Source: Eudorina sp. 2006-703-Eu-15
Taxonomy: Eukaryota; Chlorophyta; Chlorophyceae; Chlamydomonadales; Volvocaceae
Direction of reading: 5' to 3'
DNA: 64,000 nucleotides
Assembly: GCA_003117195.1 (NCBI GenBank)
Contig: BDSI01000050.1
Span: 372,001-436,000 of the forward strand
In this document: positions 1-12,333 of the stretch, in pieces
How positions within the stretch are numbered: position 1 is the first letter of the stretch
Layout of the letters: every line of letters begins with the position of its first letter
Notes under the pieces: generated by a model
What the model saw: the letters and a program-made list of their open reading frames with translations, nothing else
The model's database searches: none
What the model was told of the DNA's origin: nothing
Program-made: the position numbers and the translations under genes

Positions 1-184
1 GTGTGTGTGTGTGTGTGTGCATTTCACTCAAGACACAAATTTTGCAGCCACAATCTCTCTCCGACAAGAGCCTCCGAGCAAATGCCTACTGGGGTTGCAG
101 CAAGGGAAGCGCTGCGAATGCGGCGAAGGACGGGACAAGCCGCCAGTCCATGCCAGCCGCGCGCGTCGAAGGGGCGGGCGCCTC

Positions 185-2016
185 TCAGTTGTTGTTCTCG
201 CCGCCCCGGCGGCTGTAGTACGCGTACTCCAGGCTCAGGATGCCGGTCAGCAGCACCAGCCGCTCCTGCTGAGTGGCGTTGGGCGGGAAGGGCAGCACGT
301 AGTTGCTGAAGTCGAAGGTGCAGCGGCAGCAGTCCGCGCAGCCCTTGCCGCCGCCGTACGTCTTCTGCGCCACCGCCGCCAGCTTGCCGTCCGGCTCGAC
401 GATGTCGATGAACAGGAGCGGCTTGCAGCACCTGAACACGGAGGAAGGTTGGGGTGACGCGCAGGAAGGTGGAGGAAGATGGGGGAAGGAGTACGCTGGT
501 GCCGGACCATGCGCGGCCGGCACCAGGGCGGTTCGGTGATGGAAACCCCAGTGACAGGGGCGCGGAGGGCTTGTCCAAACGCGGCCACACGGTGTGTCCA
601 GGGAGCCGCCATCCAGCAGAGAACCCATATCACCAGGGGGGCCCGAGGGGCGGTTCGGTGATAAAACCATAGACCCAGGGGACAGCACACCCCAACGGAC
701 GCGCAGCTCTGAGTGGACGGCGGATGGTGAGGCCTGTGCCCTGGCGGGCTGATTATGACCGAACGCGCGCGGCCTGGTCAGGTCTAGGGGTTCTGCACTG
801 GAGGACCCACGCAATTTCCATCGCGACATGTCCAACTGCTGGAGTTCGCAACCACCCGTGCGTTAACTACCTTGGAATACGCCCCCTCCATCTCTGCTTC
901 ACTGCGGCTCTGGCCGCGGCTGCCAAGCAGCGCCGTTCCCAGGCACCGCCGCGCTCCTTTTTTCCCCCCTGCCTGCCTGCCCCCCGCTCGCCCGGAGGCA
1001 CTCACGTGGCGCCGCAGCAGTTGTTGACGCGGCCGCAGCAGCACGTGGGGTTGACCAGCGAGTACTTGTGCACCAGGCTGTTGCGGGCGGAGCCCACAAG
1101 GATCTTGTGGCGGTAGGTGCAGGCGCAGCACTGCTCGTAGCACTTGCTGCAGTAGCCGTCGTAGTCCTCCACAACCTGTACAGCGGGCACGGACACAGGC
1201 GCAGGAGGCGGATGGGTTGGACCCAGGTGCGGGCGAAAACACTAGCGAAAACACAGCGCTAGTGTCGGCAAGATGAGGAGATGGGGACCCGTGTGGGTGC
1301 GTCGCGTGGTCACAGTGTAAAATTTGAGACCGAGCGAGTGTGTGCCACGTCGCCCGGATGGCACTCCAGACCCTAGGGAGGCGCTCAACTGCCACACGAA
1401 AGACAGCCAGCAACGCATCATCGCATGGGTTCCGCAAGCGCACGTGGAGTGAGGTTGCCGCATTGCGCTCGGACAGCAGTTACGGCCGTTGATAGATGAT
1501 ATGTTGGGAAGGTCTGGGTTTGCATGGCCGGTGTTAGGTGATAGGTAGTGTCGCAGTTGAGCTCACCATGCCCTGCAGGGAGCCGTCCTTGGCGTACAGC
1601 CGCATCTCCAACGGACAGCAGCAGCAGCCCCCCAGCTTGCAGGGGCGCTGAACAAAGTACTTCTCATCCTTGCCCTGGTAGAAGTGAAGCTGGAGCTTGC
1701 GAAGATTCAAGCCACCGAAGTAAGCCAGAAAAGCGCGCAGGCAGCAGGATGACTCCTCCTCAACAAAGAATACTTGCGGCAATGCATCTATCTCGGCACT
1801 TAGAGGCGACCATGTGCCCGCCTGGTTGTGGTCAGTCGCTAGCTGCTTTCCAGCTGGCATCGCGCGGACGTTGTATTTGTTGGCCGCCTCGTATGCGCCG
1901 CCTATCGAAGCCATTACTGCATCGACAACCTGCGTCGTTTCTTTTATAACGACACCCGGCAGAGCGTCAAGGTTCTCCATAACCTGTAGCAAAGGGGCTT
2001 CCGCTGACAGAGCCAT
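185..2016 (-). CDS. Phospholipid scramblase-family protein, 3 exons, 288 aa
   Basis: Exons 2016-1567, 1175-1006 and 431-185 join in phase (0, then 2) to give 288 residues. The start is the ATG at 2016; the frame is open further upstream, but that part is AT-rich and unlike the rest. What is seen: a block LPQVFFVEEESSCCLRAF, then FVQRPCKLGGCCCCPLEM, a second cysteine-rich block around CSKCYEQCCACTYRHKIL, and a C-terminal block FDFSNYVLPFPPNATQQ followed by a hydrophobic LVLLTGILSLEYAYYS. This order (R-P, CCCC-LE, G, C-terminal F-P-x-hydrophobic helix) is that of the scramblase/Tubby-like fold family, whose members bind membranes, often through palmitoylated cysteines. The length (288) fits the family (about 230-330). 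The Ca2+-binding segment before the last helix is not obviously conserved, so lipid-scrambling activity is not implied. No TGTAA-type poly(A) signal lies between the stop and the window edge. Confidence 0.8.
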
Positions 2017-3260
2017 TTGTGCCCTTTTCTTGCAACAGGATAGTTTTGGTTGATAATATGTTACCGCCCCAAGATTCCTCTTTGGTCGGTCAGCTTTCCC
2101 ATAGGCCGATTGACGTACAGTACGAATAGATAGACACACTTCGACTGTAAATTTAAACCCATGAAGCTGTAATGTGCTCATGTCTACCCGATAGAACTTG
2201 ATTATTTGCGGTTGGCATTTGTCAATTTCAAATCGTAGCCAGCTTACAACCGTTGTGTGCCGTAACGTCTTAGACATCACGGAAAATGCTTAAGATGGCT
2301 GGTTTCTTATGGAAATTGTGCGAATCGGCAGTACCGACAGTACCTTCATGCAACAAACCTTTTCAGTGGGTGGCCGCATATTCCTGTTACGGCATACTTA
2401 TCCGCGGGCTCCACGAATGCTCCCCGAGCAAGGGCTCTTGTCCGTTACGAACAGCACCAACCTCGCTCTCACCTCAGCGAAGGCTCAGCAAGGTTGGTGT
2501 CCATGCGGGCAGTAGACCACGCCTACCAGTTATATTCCACTTCGCGTGTGATGCTTCTCCGCGTTTCCCAAGAAAGATTTTGAGCACACAAAACAGGATA
2601 AGCAGGGATGAGCAAAGGTAGCAACCCTCTATCTGGACTCGTTGGGGACGGAGTGCATGACGGACTACATGACGAAAACCGCAGCGAGCCGACGCGAGCG
2701 GACGCGCAAGGATTGAGACAACCCTTGCTCGACGACGTAGGTTACACCACACACCAATGACACCAATGCTAAACATTGTGAGCATCTCCCAACAAATGCT
2801 GCATTTCGAGTTATTTTCAAGGGACCGCTAGGAGCCTACCCCGCCGCGCAGCAATCGCCGTGCATCACACCGACGCCCCGAAACGGCTCGGGTTGTGCCA
2901 CATAGCCACCGCAAGGCCACCGAAACCTGGCAACCCCGCAAACCCTAACGCCGGTCCGGCTCCCAAACTGCACACCCAAAGGGCACCCGGCTATCATCTG
3001 CGATGTGCTACGAGACGCAGCTGTATCGCTCCCACGGCCGACCTGGACGCCCCGCCAAAACGCGCCGCAGGCACCGCACCGCACCGCCGTGGGTGGAAGA
3101 TCCAGCGTACTCACATTGGCCGAGCCTGCGCTCCGAACTCCGACTCCCCGGGCCGCACACGGCATGCACATCCCCCGCGGCACTGCATCACAACAACATG
3201 GATCGGGCCGGATCAACTAGCTGGCAGCGCCGCGCTTTGGCAGATCTGTCCTGAGCCACC
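2017..3260. other. Intergenic, no supported gene
   Basis: This is the upstream region of the scramblase gene. The first 500 bases are less GC-rich than the flanking genes. Several open frames of 70-180 codons exist, but none has splice signals, a recognisable motif or coherent composition. I see no repeat copy here. Confidence 0.5.
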
Positions 3261-4302
3261 TCAGGTCGAGCCCTCGCCCTGGCGGATTGCCTCGATGGCC
3301 GCCTGCGCCGCCGCCAGCGAGCCGTCTCCTAGGGCGCTCAACTCATCGGCTGCTGCGTCGTCGCCTCCAGCGCCCTCGCCCGCTCCCGCCACAGCATAGG
3401 GGTCAACCTCGGGCCCATCACGCGTCGTGATGGGCTCGCCCTGCGCGTCCTTGACCGTGGCACCGAAGGGCGCTGACGGGTCGGAGGGGTCCAGTCGGGC
3501 GCCTGCATGTGCGTGTGTACGGAACGATGCCGGGTTGTACGACATGGCAAGGTGTACTGCATGTGTTACGGATATGGGAGGTTGACGACAGGGCGCCGGT
3601 GGTGCGACCACGCGGAGCACTCTGACCCTAGGACGGTCGTACTAGGACCGGACAATGAAGCACTCCGATTGATGTGATCTCGCTCCGAAGTCCCATGGGG
3701 CTCGGGACCTCCGCCGGCTCGGTGTCGCTTCGCGGCGAGGTGAATGCCAGGCCATGCGAGCATGCTGGCACGGTGCTGTGCTTGGGGCACAACCTATCAA
3801 GCCGACGCAGCCAGGATCAAGGCTGCCGAGATGGAGCGCGGTTCTTGTACGGCCCCGTTGCCCAGCCGTACTGGCGCCCAAGATCACGGGAACCGAGGTC
3901 CGGTCCCGTACTACCATCCGAGGCGAGTACCCAGGGGTGCATCAGGTACGGCACCAAAGGGACAACATCCCAACGCCTCCCAACGCGAGAGTGCGGTGAG
4001 GCAGCTGCGGCTGTTACCGATGACCCCAGCGGGGGTCCACTGTGACATGATGCAGTCGAATGCGCGTGATTGGGAAGCGGGGTCCCGTCCCGGCTGGGGT
4101 TGACACGAAACAACGCACCGGCCAGCTCCGATGTCGGGTGGAAGGTCATGGCGTGTGCCTCCGCCGCCCGCTCCTCGATGTCCACGGGGGTCACGACCAC
4201 TCGGTCGGCGGGGACGACCTCCTCGGTGGTCAGCGGCACGGTGCCCACCATGTGGACCCGTGGGCCGGCCGCCACCGGCGCCGCAGCCGGTTCCGGATGC
4301 AT
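3261..4302 (-). CDS. Small unknown acidic protein, 2 exons, about 141 aa
   Basis: Exon 4302-4119 (donor CCG|GTGCGT) and exon 3502-3261 (acceptor GCATGCAG|GC) join in phase 1 and read ...TSELAG|ARLDPSDPSAPFG... to a TGA at 3261. The ATG at 4302 directly follows a CAG, so the exon may instead begin with an acceptor and the true start may lie in an upstream exon. The protein has no signal peptide and no membrane helix. It contains VPLTTEEVVPADRVVVTP, a short A/E-rich helix (VDIEERAAEAHAM) and an acidic A/G-rich tail ending AAQAAIEAIRQGEGST. The spacing of DRVVVTPVD..AAEAHA is faintly like the SMP repeat of plant LEA proteins, but too weak to call. The splice phase match and codon composition support a real gene; the function is unknown. 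Confidence 0.45.
4010..4051 (-). repeat. Family B dispersed repeat, short copy
   Basis: On the minus strand this reads GTCACAGTGGACCCCCGC then GGGTCATCGGTAACA, the same order of blocks as the other family B copies near 6.87, 19.19, 20.48, 21.58 and 55.08 kb. It lies in the intron of the small unknown gene. Confidence 0.6.
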
Positions 4303-6835
4303 CTGCCGCAATTTTGGGTCGGGCAAAACCGGCACCGAGCATATGTGTTTTTGCGTGTCAGCGCGTGCGGGTGGTGAGGGGGGAAGGGGGATGCGCGGGG
4401 AGAGGGAGTTCCCCCCGGGCCGGGTGGCTCAAGTGCGCCGACTGGTGACCCACAGAAGGTCTGTTTCCAAGTGGCATGACACATTACCAATAACGCAAGA
4501 GATTTGTGGCCTCATGTACATTTGGTTGCGGATATCCCTGCCCAAGGATGCTCATTTGTCGAGAAAACCGAACACCACCCCATATGAAGACCATCGGTAT
4601 TTCGAGTGTTTGAACAATTTGCTCAAATCAAAAACAAACATACAAGCAAGACTTGGAAGTGTCGACTAGCGTAGGAACGCGATGTCCTCCCTCGACAAGT
4701 CGCTCGGCACGCACCTGGGGCCTGTTTACCGGGAGCTCCGGTGCCCACATTACCGGGTTGACGACTGGTGCGATGGGCGGATGCCCAAGTGGACCTATGC
4801 TAGACATGGCAAGTGATACGGTACTCAACTGTAGGCCTGAAGCGGATGAAAAAGGGATTTATTACAGCGTTGCAAGGTCAATGATCTGTTGTTTTCCAAG
4901 TAATCTGTGACTGCACGGAACGAAGGAAAGTTATTTTTTCGTTTTCCGCACACTGTACGAGCGACGAACGAAATTCGCCGACAGCCCTCTCAATGCGTCA
5001 CAAGCCTTATGACGCCTTTGAATTGTGATGAATTGATGCTGGAAAAAATGTATTGATCATCCTGCTAGTTGCCCGTGCTGCTGTGCATTACGTCGCGCAG
5101 ATGCAACTTGGTAGGATCTATCAGCTTCTTGGCAACTCAACATACGCCCACTCACATCATGATTGAAATAAAGCACGACGTCACTTCCTGTTGAGGAGAC
5201 CGGCCATCTGTGACTCGTAGTCCTGTTTGTAACGCTCGCACGGAGTTCAACAGCTCAGGGATGCTCAGGCAAAGCGACCATCTTCAACACGCCATTGCAC
5301 GGACAATACCAACAACACGACAACATGAGAATGGATGGTGACGCACACGCGCTGCAAGACGGTGTACTGGGTGTACGACACAGCAGATAGACGGACATAC
5401 TTTTCTAACGAACTACCAGTGCAGTCAACAAGAAAACTCAGCAGTACGTCTATATGACTGCCCTACCTGACGTGCAACCAACTCTGTTTCGTGGCGGAGT
5501 AGCAGACTCACTTGTACACATGTGTAGTAGTAATCGTTACAAGGTGGACCCGAGTCCCGACCGGGTGTCCCAACGGGCCCAGATAGCTCGGTCGATCGAT
5601 TGAGCAGTTGCTGCTCTGCGGACACACACGGCTTAGCAGCGGACCTAACTGCGTGGCACCGCCACTGGCCGGCGGCCCTCCTGGAGTCCTGGTCAAACCT
5701 ACCCGAGCCTGGTTGAACCTACCCGAACCTACACGAACCTACACGAACGCGCGCCCATGGCGACCGGCCCAACGAGCACGGCCTGATGAGCAGCAAACTG
5801 CACTACGGGAGATAGAAAGCCTTCGGTTACCTAGCTTCGTAGGTTAGGGTAGCAGACCTTCACAGGCCATAATCGCAGCGGCATCACCCGATGCTCGGTG
5901 CTCTCGCAAACACCTGCCCCACGAACCAACTAAACAACCAACGAACTGCCACTCGTCCAACCGACAAGTGAACCGCAACATCGGAAACCCAGGAGCGCGC
6001 TGTGAATCACCACGGCACGCACGTGTGCGACCACACCCCCACGCAACCACAAGCAAAGCTGCATACGACACCAAAAGCGCGCCAAATCGACAGCGTTTTT
6101 CCGACACCGCAGCCTTCTCCTTACTGTATGGGTCGGGCAATGTATGGATACTCTCTATATATACGCATACGGGCATTATTTGGGTGCTACTCGGCCCCCT
6201 GCATGTCATGCACTCCTGCTCTGACCACCTGAGAAACACACACGAACGAAGGGCGCACCGGCGGCGGTTGCGTGCGGAGCAGGGCCGGACGCCTGGCATG
6301 TCGCCCTCACAGGCGGGCCGACCCCGCCCCCGATCGAAGACGTCCGCGATGTCGGTCGCCGCGCGCTTGCTCCCCACCTCCCTGCTCCGCCAAGTCCAGA
6401 TCTATCCCGAGACATGCGTGGCCCGGCATGGCCGCGGATGTATATGCACGCACGTGTGCACAATGTGCAGCCGGCCGCAACTATGTAAAGCAAGTAGCTA
6501 GCCCAATCGAGCCGTCTGAGCGATAGGCCCCGCGGATGGACTCCATCAATTCAAGTGCGAGTCGGGATCATCGATCTCGTCCTATGGCTGCATGCATGCA
6601 TTGTTGATCCATGCGTGGAGGCTGTTGAATTATCCGTGATGATGACATCTCTGCACCATGTATGTTTTTGGGGCGCCGCCGGATGGATCGTTTGTCCACG
6701 CAGCACAGAAACATGTCACGAGGGCATGGATGGCCGGCCAGGTGGCTGATACCAGCTGCTAGCTAATAAGTAGGTGCCCCCATGCAAGCCCCTGCGCCTT
6801 GCATCTCTAATTCCGGAGCGCCATGTAGTGTATGG
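4303..6835. other. Gene desert with one repeat copy
   Basis: No coding block with splice support was found. Composition drifts between AT-rich (4.9-5.4 kb) and GC-rich (6.2-6.4 kb). The only identifiable item is a family A repeat at 5531-5592. Open frames such as 5844-6377 are low in coding character and have no matching splice sites. Confidence 0.5.
5531..5592 (-). repeat. Family A dispersed repeat
   Basis: On the plus strand it reads AATCGTTACAAGGTGG, then ACCCGAGTCCCGACCGGGTG, then CCAACGGGCCCAGATAGCTC. This is the reverse complement of the block at 15241-15305 and matches those near 22.66 and 32.20 kb with a few substitutions. Confidence 0.8.
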
Positions 6836-6896
6836 TGAGGAAGCCTTGGCTGTCGCCGTTGGCTGTCACCGATGACCCGGGGTCCGCTGTAACATC
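6836..6896 (+). repeat. Family B dispersed repeat, longer copy
   Basis: The block reads AGCCTTGGCTGTCGCCGTTG, GCTGTCACCGATGACC, GGGGTCCGCTGTAACA. Its reverse complement recurs almost unchanged at 55082-55146, including the outer AGCC(T/G)(T/C)GGCTGTCGCCGTTG part that other copies lack. Confidence 0.8.
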
Positions 6897-6976
6897 CTTA
6901 ATTATAGTAACTAATTCATAACAATCAGGCTTGTACGAGGTATGGCCGACCGCCGCTAGCTATCAGCTACTAGCTC

Positions 6977-8020
6977 CTAGTACTTGGTCAGCTGCTTGCA
7001 GTCCCTGGTCTCCATGGTGAGGTACTTGGTGACCACGCACTTCCAAGGGAAGTCCTGATAATATCCCCAGAAGTATCCGTAGCCCGCCACATTCGGGATC
7101 GGCGAATAAGCGGCCGCCGCCTTCCTGCACTCCAAGGCCTTCAGCTTAGCTTGCCAGACCAGCCAGGCGCTTTCAATGCTGGATTTCAGGATGGCAAGCG
7201 CCTTGTTGCCCGCCGTACTGTCGTGCAGGCGCCGGATGTCGTACTGCCCGCAGACGCCGACCTCGTAGGATTGACAGGAACTCGCGCCGCCATAGAAGCC
7301 GCTGCCATACACAGTGGCGCCTGCGGTCTTGAAGGCCTTGGTCAGCTCCGCGATCATGTAGCCTTGCAGCTGCAGACAGTCCGCTGTACTGATGTTGTAG
7401 TCTGTGGTGGATTCCCGGTTGTAGACATACCAGCAAGTTGAGCAGACGGGGTTTGGCAGCGTTGGCGTCGTGGGCGGCGCCGCCGGACAGTCGCCGGCGG
7501 GATGCTCCACCGGTCCGCGGAGCGCGCAGCCGCCGCCCGTTTGCCTGGTCGTGATGACGCGGGTGGCCAGGTACTGCTGCATCACAGGCCTGCTGCTGTT
7601 GTTGCTGCTGATGCATACCTGGCGCTTCAGCTCCTGAGCCCAAGTAGGCATGTACTTGCTCTGGATGTCCCGAATGGTGTCGTTGAGCTGCCGCACGCTG
7701 TCATCGCCATTGAAAGCCGCCGTCAGGTCATACGCGCCACACACGGTCACGTTCAGAGAGCCACACCTCGCAACCCCCCCGAGAAAATCCTCAACCAGGA
7801 CAAGATTCTTGCCCAGCAAGTAATTCAGCTCTACGGACATCAGGTCCTGTACGGCCTTGCACGACGTGTTGCTGATGGTAAGGGGCTTTGGCGGCGACCG
7901 CGGTGGCACCACGTCTGCTGCTGCCGCTGCTGCTGCTGCTGCTGTCGCTGCTGCTTCAGGACCAGTGGTCATGTAAACCTCGACCGTGAAGCATGTACGG
8001 CACACGCTCTTGGCAGATGA
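6977..8020 (-). CDS. Pherophorin-like extracellular protein with two tandem domains
   Basis: This is one long exon of 348 codons ending in TAG. It holds two copies of the same cysteine pattern. The first runs VCRTCFTV...TSCKAVQDLM...VTVCGAYDL...TWAQELKRQVC. The second runs VCSTCWYV...ADCLQLQGYM...VGVCGQYDI...LVWQAKLKALEC. The pattern C-x2-C(F/W)..C-x3-Q..VCG.YD...W....C is that of the pherophorin DUF3707 domain of volvocine wall and matrix glycoproteins. A poly-alanine run interrupts the first copy, and there is no long hydroxyproline spacer. The exon probably starts at the acceptor CCTCCGCAG|TCATCT at 8020. The frame stays open upstream but only through a poly-Cys read of a CAG repeat. A candidate first exon, 8400-8245 (ATG, donor CC|GTAAGT, phase 0), would add 52 residues but shows no convincing signal peptide. 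The N terminus is therefore unresolved. Confidence 0.65.
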   Translation of the reverse strand, partial: SSAKSVCRTCFTVEVYMTTGPEAAATAAAAAAAAADVVPPRSPPKPLTISNTSCKAVQDLMSVELNYLLGKNLVLVEDFLGGVARCGSLNVTVCGAYDLTAAFNGDDSVRQLNDTIRDIQSKYMPTWAQELKRQVCISSNNSSRPVMQQYLATRVITTRQTGGGCALRGPVEHPAGDCPAAPPTTPTLPNPVCSTCWYVYNRESTTDYNISTADCLQLQGYMIAELTKAFKTAGATVYGSGFYGGASSCQSYEVGVCGQYDIRRLHDSTAGNKALAILKSSIESAWLVWQAKLKALECRKAAAAYSPIPNVAGYGYFWGYYQDFPWKCVVTKYLTMETRDCKQLTKY

Positions 8021-8165
8021 CTGCGGAGGTTTCGTGTTCGGCACGGATTGCAGTCCTCGCATCGGCAACGACCTCGCGGTGGCGACGGCGGCTCCCGGGT
8101 GCCGACTACCCGGTAGTCCCGCGCTCATCAGACTGCGTGCGTGCGAAAGTCGGGGCCAACACACA

Positions 8166-8189
8166 CAGCAGCAGCAGCAGCAGCAGCAA
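8166..8189 (+). repeat. (CAG)n trinucleotide repeat
   Basis: About eight CAG units lie in the presumed first intron of the pherophorin-like gene. Read on the minus strand they give an artificial poly-Cys stretch. Confidence 0.85.
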
Positions 8190-8400
8190 CAGCTATCGCA
8201 CGAATGCAAAACCAATGCGAACAGGTGCTATATTAGATACTTACGGAAACGGAAGGTATCGTTCTGTGCGCAATCAAAATGGTGCGTGAGTCCAGCCAGC
8301 ACTGACGAAGTAGTGTAGCTGGTGCCGGCGGGAATGAACCGAACGGGCCGATGGTACAGCGGTCAGGTACCGCCGGGAGGCGCCGGGCGGGGCCATACAT

Positions 8401-11400
8401 GCATAAATCTTTTTAAGCTATTGACATATACGAATATGAGTAAACATTGAATTCGTCCCTGCCTTACATGCTCAGGATCGCCGTCAGCAGAACGAAGGAA
8501 GCCATTCCGGAAGGCATCCTGCGCGCAAGGGACCGTACGTGTGCGACACAGCACAGCAGTACAGATAGATATATTAGTTTTATTAATTTAAAATATATTT
8601 TTATCATAAGACAACGCCATGCCGCAATCAAATCCGCGAGACTGACATACGTACACGTCATCCATACAAACCATGTACGTACGTACGTTGATGACGCGAA
8701 CGTGCGTGGGCACCTACCCGCTGGCGACGCCGAAACGAAACGAAGACGGCCACTGGTTTGCGATGACTGCCGTCTAAGCTTCCGTTACAATTATGCAGAC
8801 AGGTTCTGTACACAGGCGAATTTTGCCTACTTGCCCTACTCGCCCTCGTGTGTATGAATGGGTTGTTCGCTATACTGTACGTATGCGTGTGTGTATGTAT
8901 ATCATAAGTCTTTAAACCAATGACAGGTGATGCCAACCCATGGATATTTCTGCGTAATTATATACGGTTTCGGGTGTGCTTGCAAGCGCCTCCCTGTAGC
9001 GCACCGCCGGGCAGGGAGGTTGATGGGATCCATTCACCCCCTGCGGTACGTGTGTGCTCTCCACGCACGCACGTCGCAGGCCCGCTGTTATTACGTACTC
9101 AGCCCGTGCGTGTTTCTGACTTCGCCCGTCCAGCCAGCCAAAATCATTACCTCTTTTTGGTATTCCCATTAAAGTCAATGATGCTTAGTTTGGCCTTGGT
9201 GGACTGCCCTCGCCCGACCGAGCGCTCGCTTTGAGGCTCCGTCCCTCATCATCGAACAAATTCGTTAGGTGTCATTCGATTCTCTGCAGGGCAGCGTCAT
9301 GATGCAGCTGACAGCTGACAGTCAGCAGCAGCAGCCGTAACAACGGCCGTCGACAGCTGCGGTCGTGTCAACAGCTGCCCGTGCTGCTGACTCGCTACAT
9401 CACGTAACCTTTACTCGTGTCAACCAACACGCGCGACGACGCCACGGTCACACCAGCTATAAATGTATATGTTAAGGACACTAAATTAGGGCAGCTGCAG
9501 CTATCTTTTCGTTGATGGTGTACCTTGATGGACAGACCTGGAATATTGGACAAACGACCTGAATACATCGTCCAATCGTGGGATCTATATATGAATCACA
9601 GAGAAATATTCGTTGTTATGAATGAGGGAACGTCTGCAAACATTGAAGTAACTCTTAAAGCCTTTTTGATACGGGTCGGGCCACCAGGTTGCGTACACAA
9701 GGTGACATAGTTTGTTTTACATTTGAAGTACGTTAAAACATCCGCATACAGATGCTGTGGCTCTCCTTTCGCTAATGTTTTACAGGACTGGACCATTTGA
9801 ACAGACAGGCATCGGATTCATCGGAGTCGTTATGTCCATGGACCGATGGCAAAATTAAAACATACGCACACAATCAATTAATGATTTGTAAGATGTATTT
9901 GATTCATGCAGATTCGAGCTGACTTCTGTCTCATTCCGAACACGGTACCACGCACATGGCACAATTTCCAACAGACATGTAACGCTTGGTTGCCTGACCT
10001 AACCACCAGGGACCGCCCGCTGAAGAACAACTTCAGCAGACGGAAGGTTGCATTATTTAGGGCGAATCCCTTTGGCAGCCCGAGTGCTGGTGAACGGGGC
10101 TTCGATCCTGTTCGATCAGAGGCATGTAACAGTCTTCGTCTTCCAAGGTTCTAGCAAACATGAAACGTAGTATCTGTCATACGCAGTTTAAGTAAGCTGG
10201 TAGATGTCAGATGTCCCACAATCGTCAGGCCAAATCATTGCAACAATGTACCCCAGGGCATCCCATACCAGTCACACCACTCCCATCCACGGGCCAGCTT
10301 CGCCTGCGAATAGGGGGTTACGGCGTAGTCCATCAAGGACACGCCCCCCTGTTGTTGTCCCCGCTGCTTCCGTCGGGCGAGGCGCACGAGCTGAGTGGAC
10401 CTTAGCATGAGAACGGCCTGGTAGTTTTCTATGGTACGTGCCCAGGACCGGCCGTCGCACACCACAGAAAGAATGGGCACCACGCCTGTCCTCTTGGCAC
10501 GTTCCTTAAGGCGCTGCAGCATGAGAGCTGCAAGTTGGGCAACCTTCGTATCATTCCTCCTCTTCTCCGCAAGGTGGGTAGCCAGGGCTGGGGGCAGGGC
10601 AGATGCCTGGGGGCCAGCAGGTAGGCAAAGGGATGGCCGCGTGGGGGATTCAGGTTCTGTATGAGACGTGCAAAAACACGGGATGCGGACGCTGACCCGA
10701 GAACTAAACCCTAGCTCAATACATCTACCTACGGCATGCCCCCAATACGGTGCCCGTAGCCCACCATTTCGGTCACGTTGCCTCCCGAACGCGAGGAGTT
10801 GCAGTGGCGCCGCAGCGACACCGACGATGCAATGACGCTCCCTATGGTGAAAGGTGCTTGTGCGACTGTGAAAGTGCTATGTTTTCACAAATATGTAAAT
10901 ATGCCCGACTCCGAAAATTACATAGACATCATAGGCGGGCAGTTTTGATATCGGCGTAACTAAGCGCCTGTTTGTTTGACCTTCGACTACGCAAAGCAAA
11001 ATGCCCGAACATTGAAGGACAACAAAATACTACATTGACGAACCGCCGTAACTGTCAGCCCCGTGATCTTGCCCAAATGCCGAAGTGACGCACGATTATC
11101 TAACATGGTGCTCAGCCCTACCCATTCCGCCCTGGCGTGGCTCTTAGAGCGCCAGTCCTCGCTTTGTCGACTTCGATGTCACTTCCAGGGCGAGCAGCGG
11201 GACTCAATTGCAGCTGGGGACGCGCAAAGGGTTGCATGTTAAGTATGCAAAGTCATTCCGCACTCGAGAGGAGCAAATGGCCCGTCCATTGGCGTCGTTT
11301 GTAAAATGTCCCTGGTTTGGTCCCTGGCCTGTCCCCGGAGCCGTCGGTTGGCCGTCCCTGGACGGGGAACACCGCGTAATTCGAGCTACGCCGCACGGGG

Positions 11401-12282
11401 AGCGTAACCTGTTAGGCTTGCGGTGCGTATTTTCTGGCGGTCGCGCAAAAGGTAATAATACGTATTCTTTATACGTGGAGTGTTATGGTAAGAAGGGGTA
11501 AGGATGCCTGGTTTAGGTACATTATATGGCCCCGGAAAGGGAGTAATGGGATCCCTTGTGATCCTTCCTGGGTCAGGTTGCTGCAGATGCGCCCGGAGCG
11601 CCCGGAGCGCCCGGCGCGCGGCGGCTCCGGGAACTCCGCACGGGGCTGCCGCCGCGCAGCGGACCGTGCTCCTCCTCCCCTGTCTGCACACGGCTCACCA
11701 TTTCGGGGAGCTCCCCGTTGCGCAGGCCCCGCGGGAACAGATCGCATGTGCCGTACCATCAGGCAGCGACACAACCCGCTTGGCTGCCTACCCTATTAGA
11801 TACTCTCGTTCAGCTGGCAAATCCGCCCAGGACGCGGGTAGAGTCCCCCGCGGGACAAGCGCGCGTGGTCGCTCTATCTGCTACGTAGCGCCCTGCACCG
11901 TAGACGTCCGCCCTTGCTGATGCCTCCATCCGCTCCGCTCCGCCGTGGTGACGACCGGCATACAAATGGGCCACCGGCGGAGGTATCGAGTCGGCGGGCC
12001 TGGTGTCGGCGGGTTCCAACAGACAGGGGAGGCAACCCCGGCGGTTCGAAGGTTGGAGCCCGTGGAGCAGTACGACGTACGCCTCGACATGCTTGCTGTT
12101 ACACACCGACAGCATGGGTTGTCTCTCTCCAAGTATAATGTTTACAATCATGGACTGAACTCATTACGGGACGGTTCTGCAGTGTGTTCCTACATTAAGT
12201 TTGAATGTTTAGTTCAGGGTAACCGCTGGGCTGACCATTGCATCGTATCACAAGAAAATCATGTAAATTATATTATTAGGTA
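8401..12282. other. Gene-poor region, mixed composition
   Basis: AT-rich tracts (8.4-8.7, 9.4-9.9 kb) alternate with GC-rich patches. Apart from the open block at 10235-10660 described separately, I find no domain, splice-supported gene or RNA gene. Confidence 0.45.
10235..10660 (-). other. Possible exon or gene fragment of unknown family
   Basis: On the minus strand a frame is open across the whole interval and continues without a stop into the AT-rich flank. Its composition looks protein-like: a Pro/Ala-rich part, then LAEKRRNDTKVAQLAALMLQ, RAKRTGVVPILSVVCDGRSW and ARTIENYQAVLMLRSTQLVR. I do not recognise the family. No clear donor or start was found, so it may be an exon of an unseen gene or part of a decayed mobile element. 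Confidence 0.25.
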
Positions 12283-12333
12283 ATGCGCTCAAGCTTTCAG
12301 GTGCGCGGAGAAAAGGGCGAGGGCACAAACTCG

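Noticed and set aside
8150..8215. Poly-Cys N terminus for the pherophorin-like protein
   Set aside because: It is the CAG repeat read on the minus strand, begins without an ATG, and is bypassed by the acceptor at 8021.
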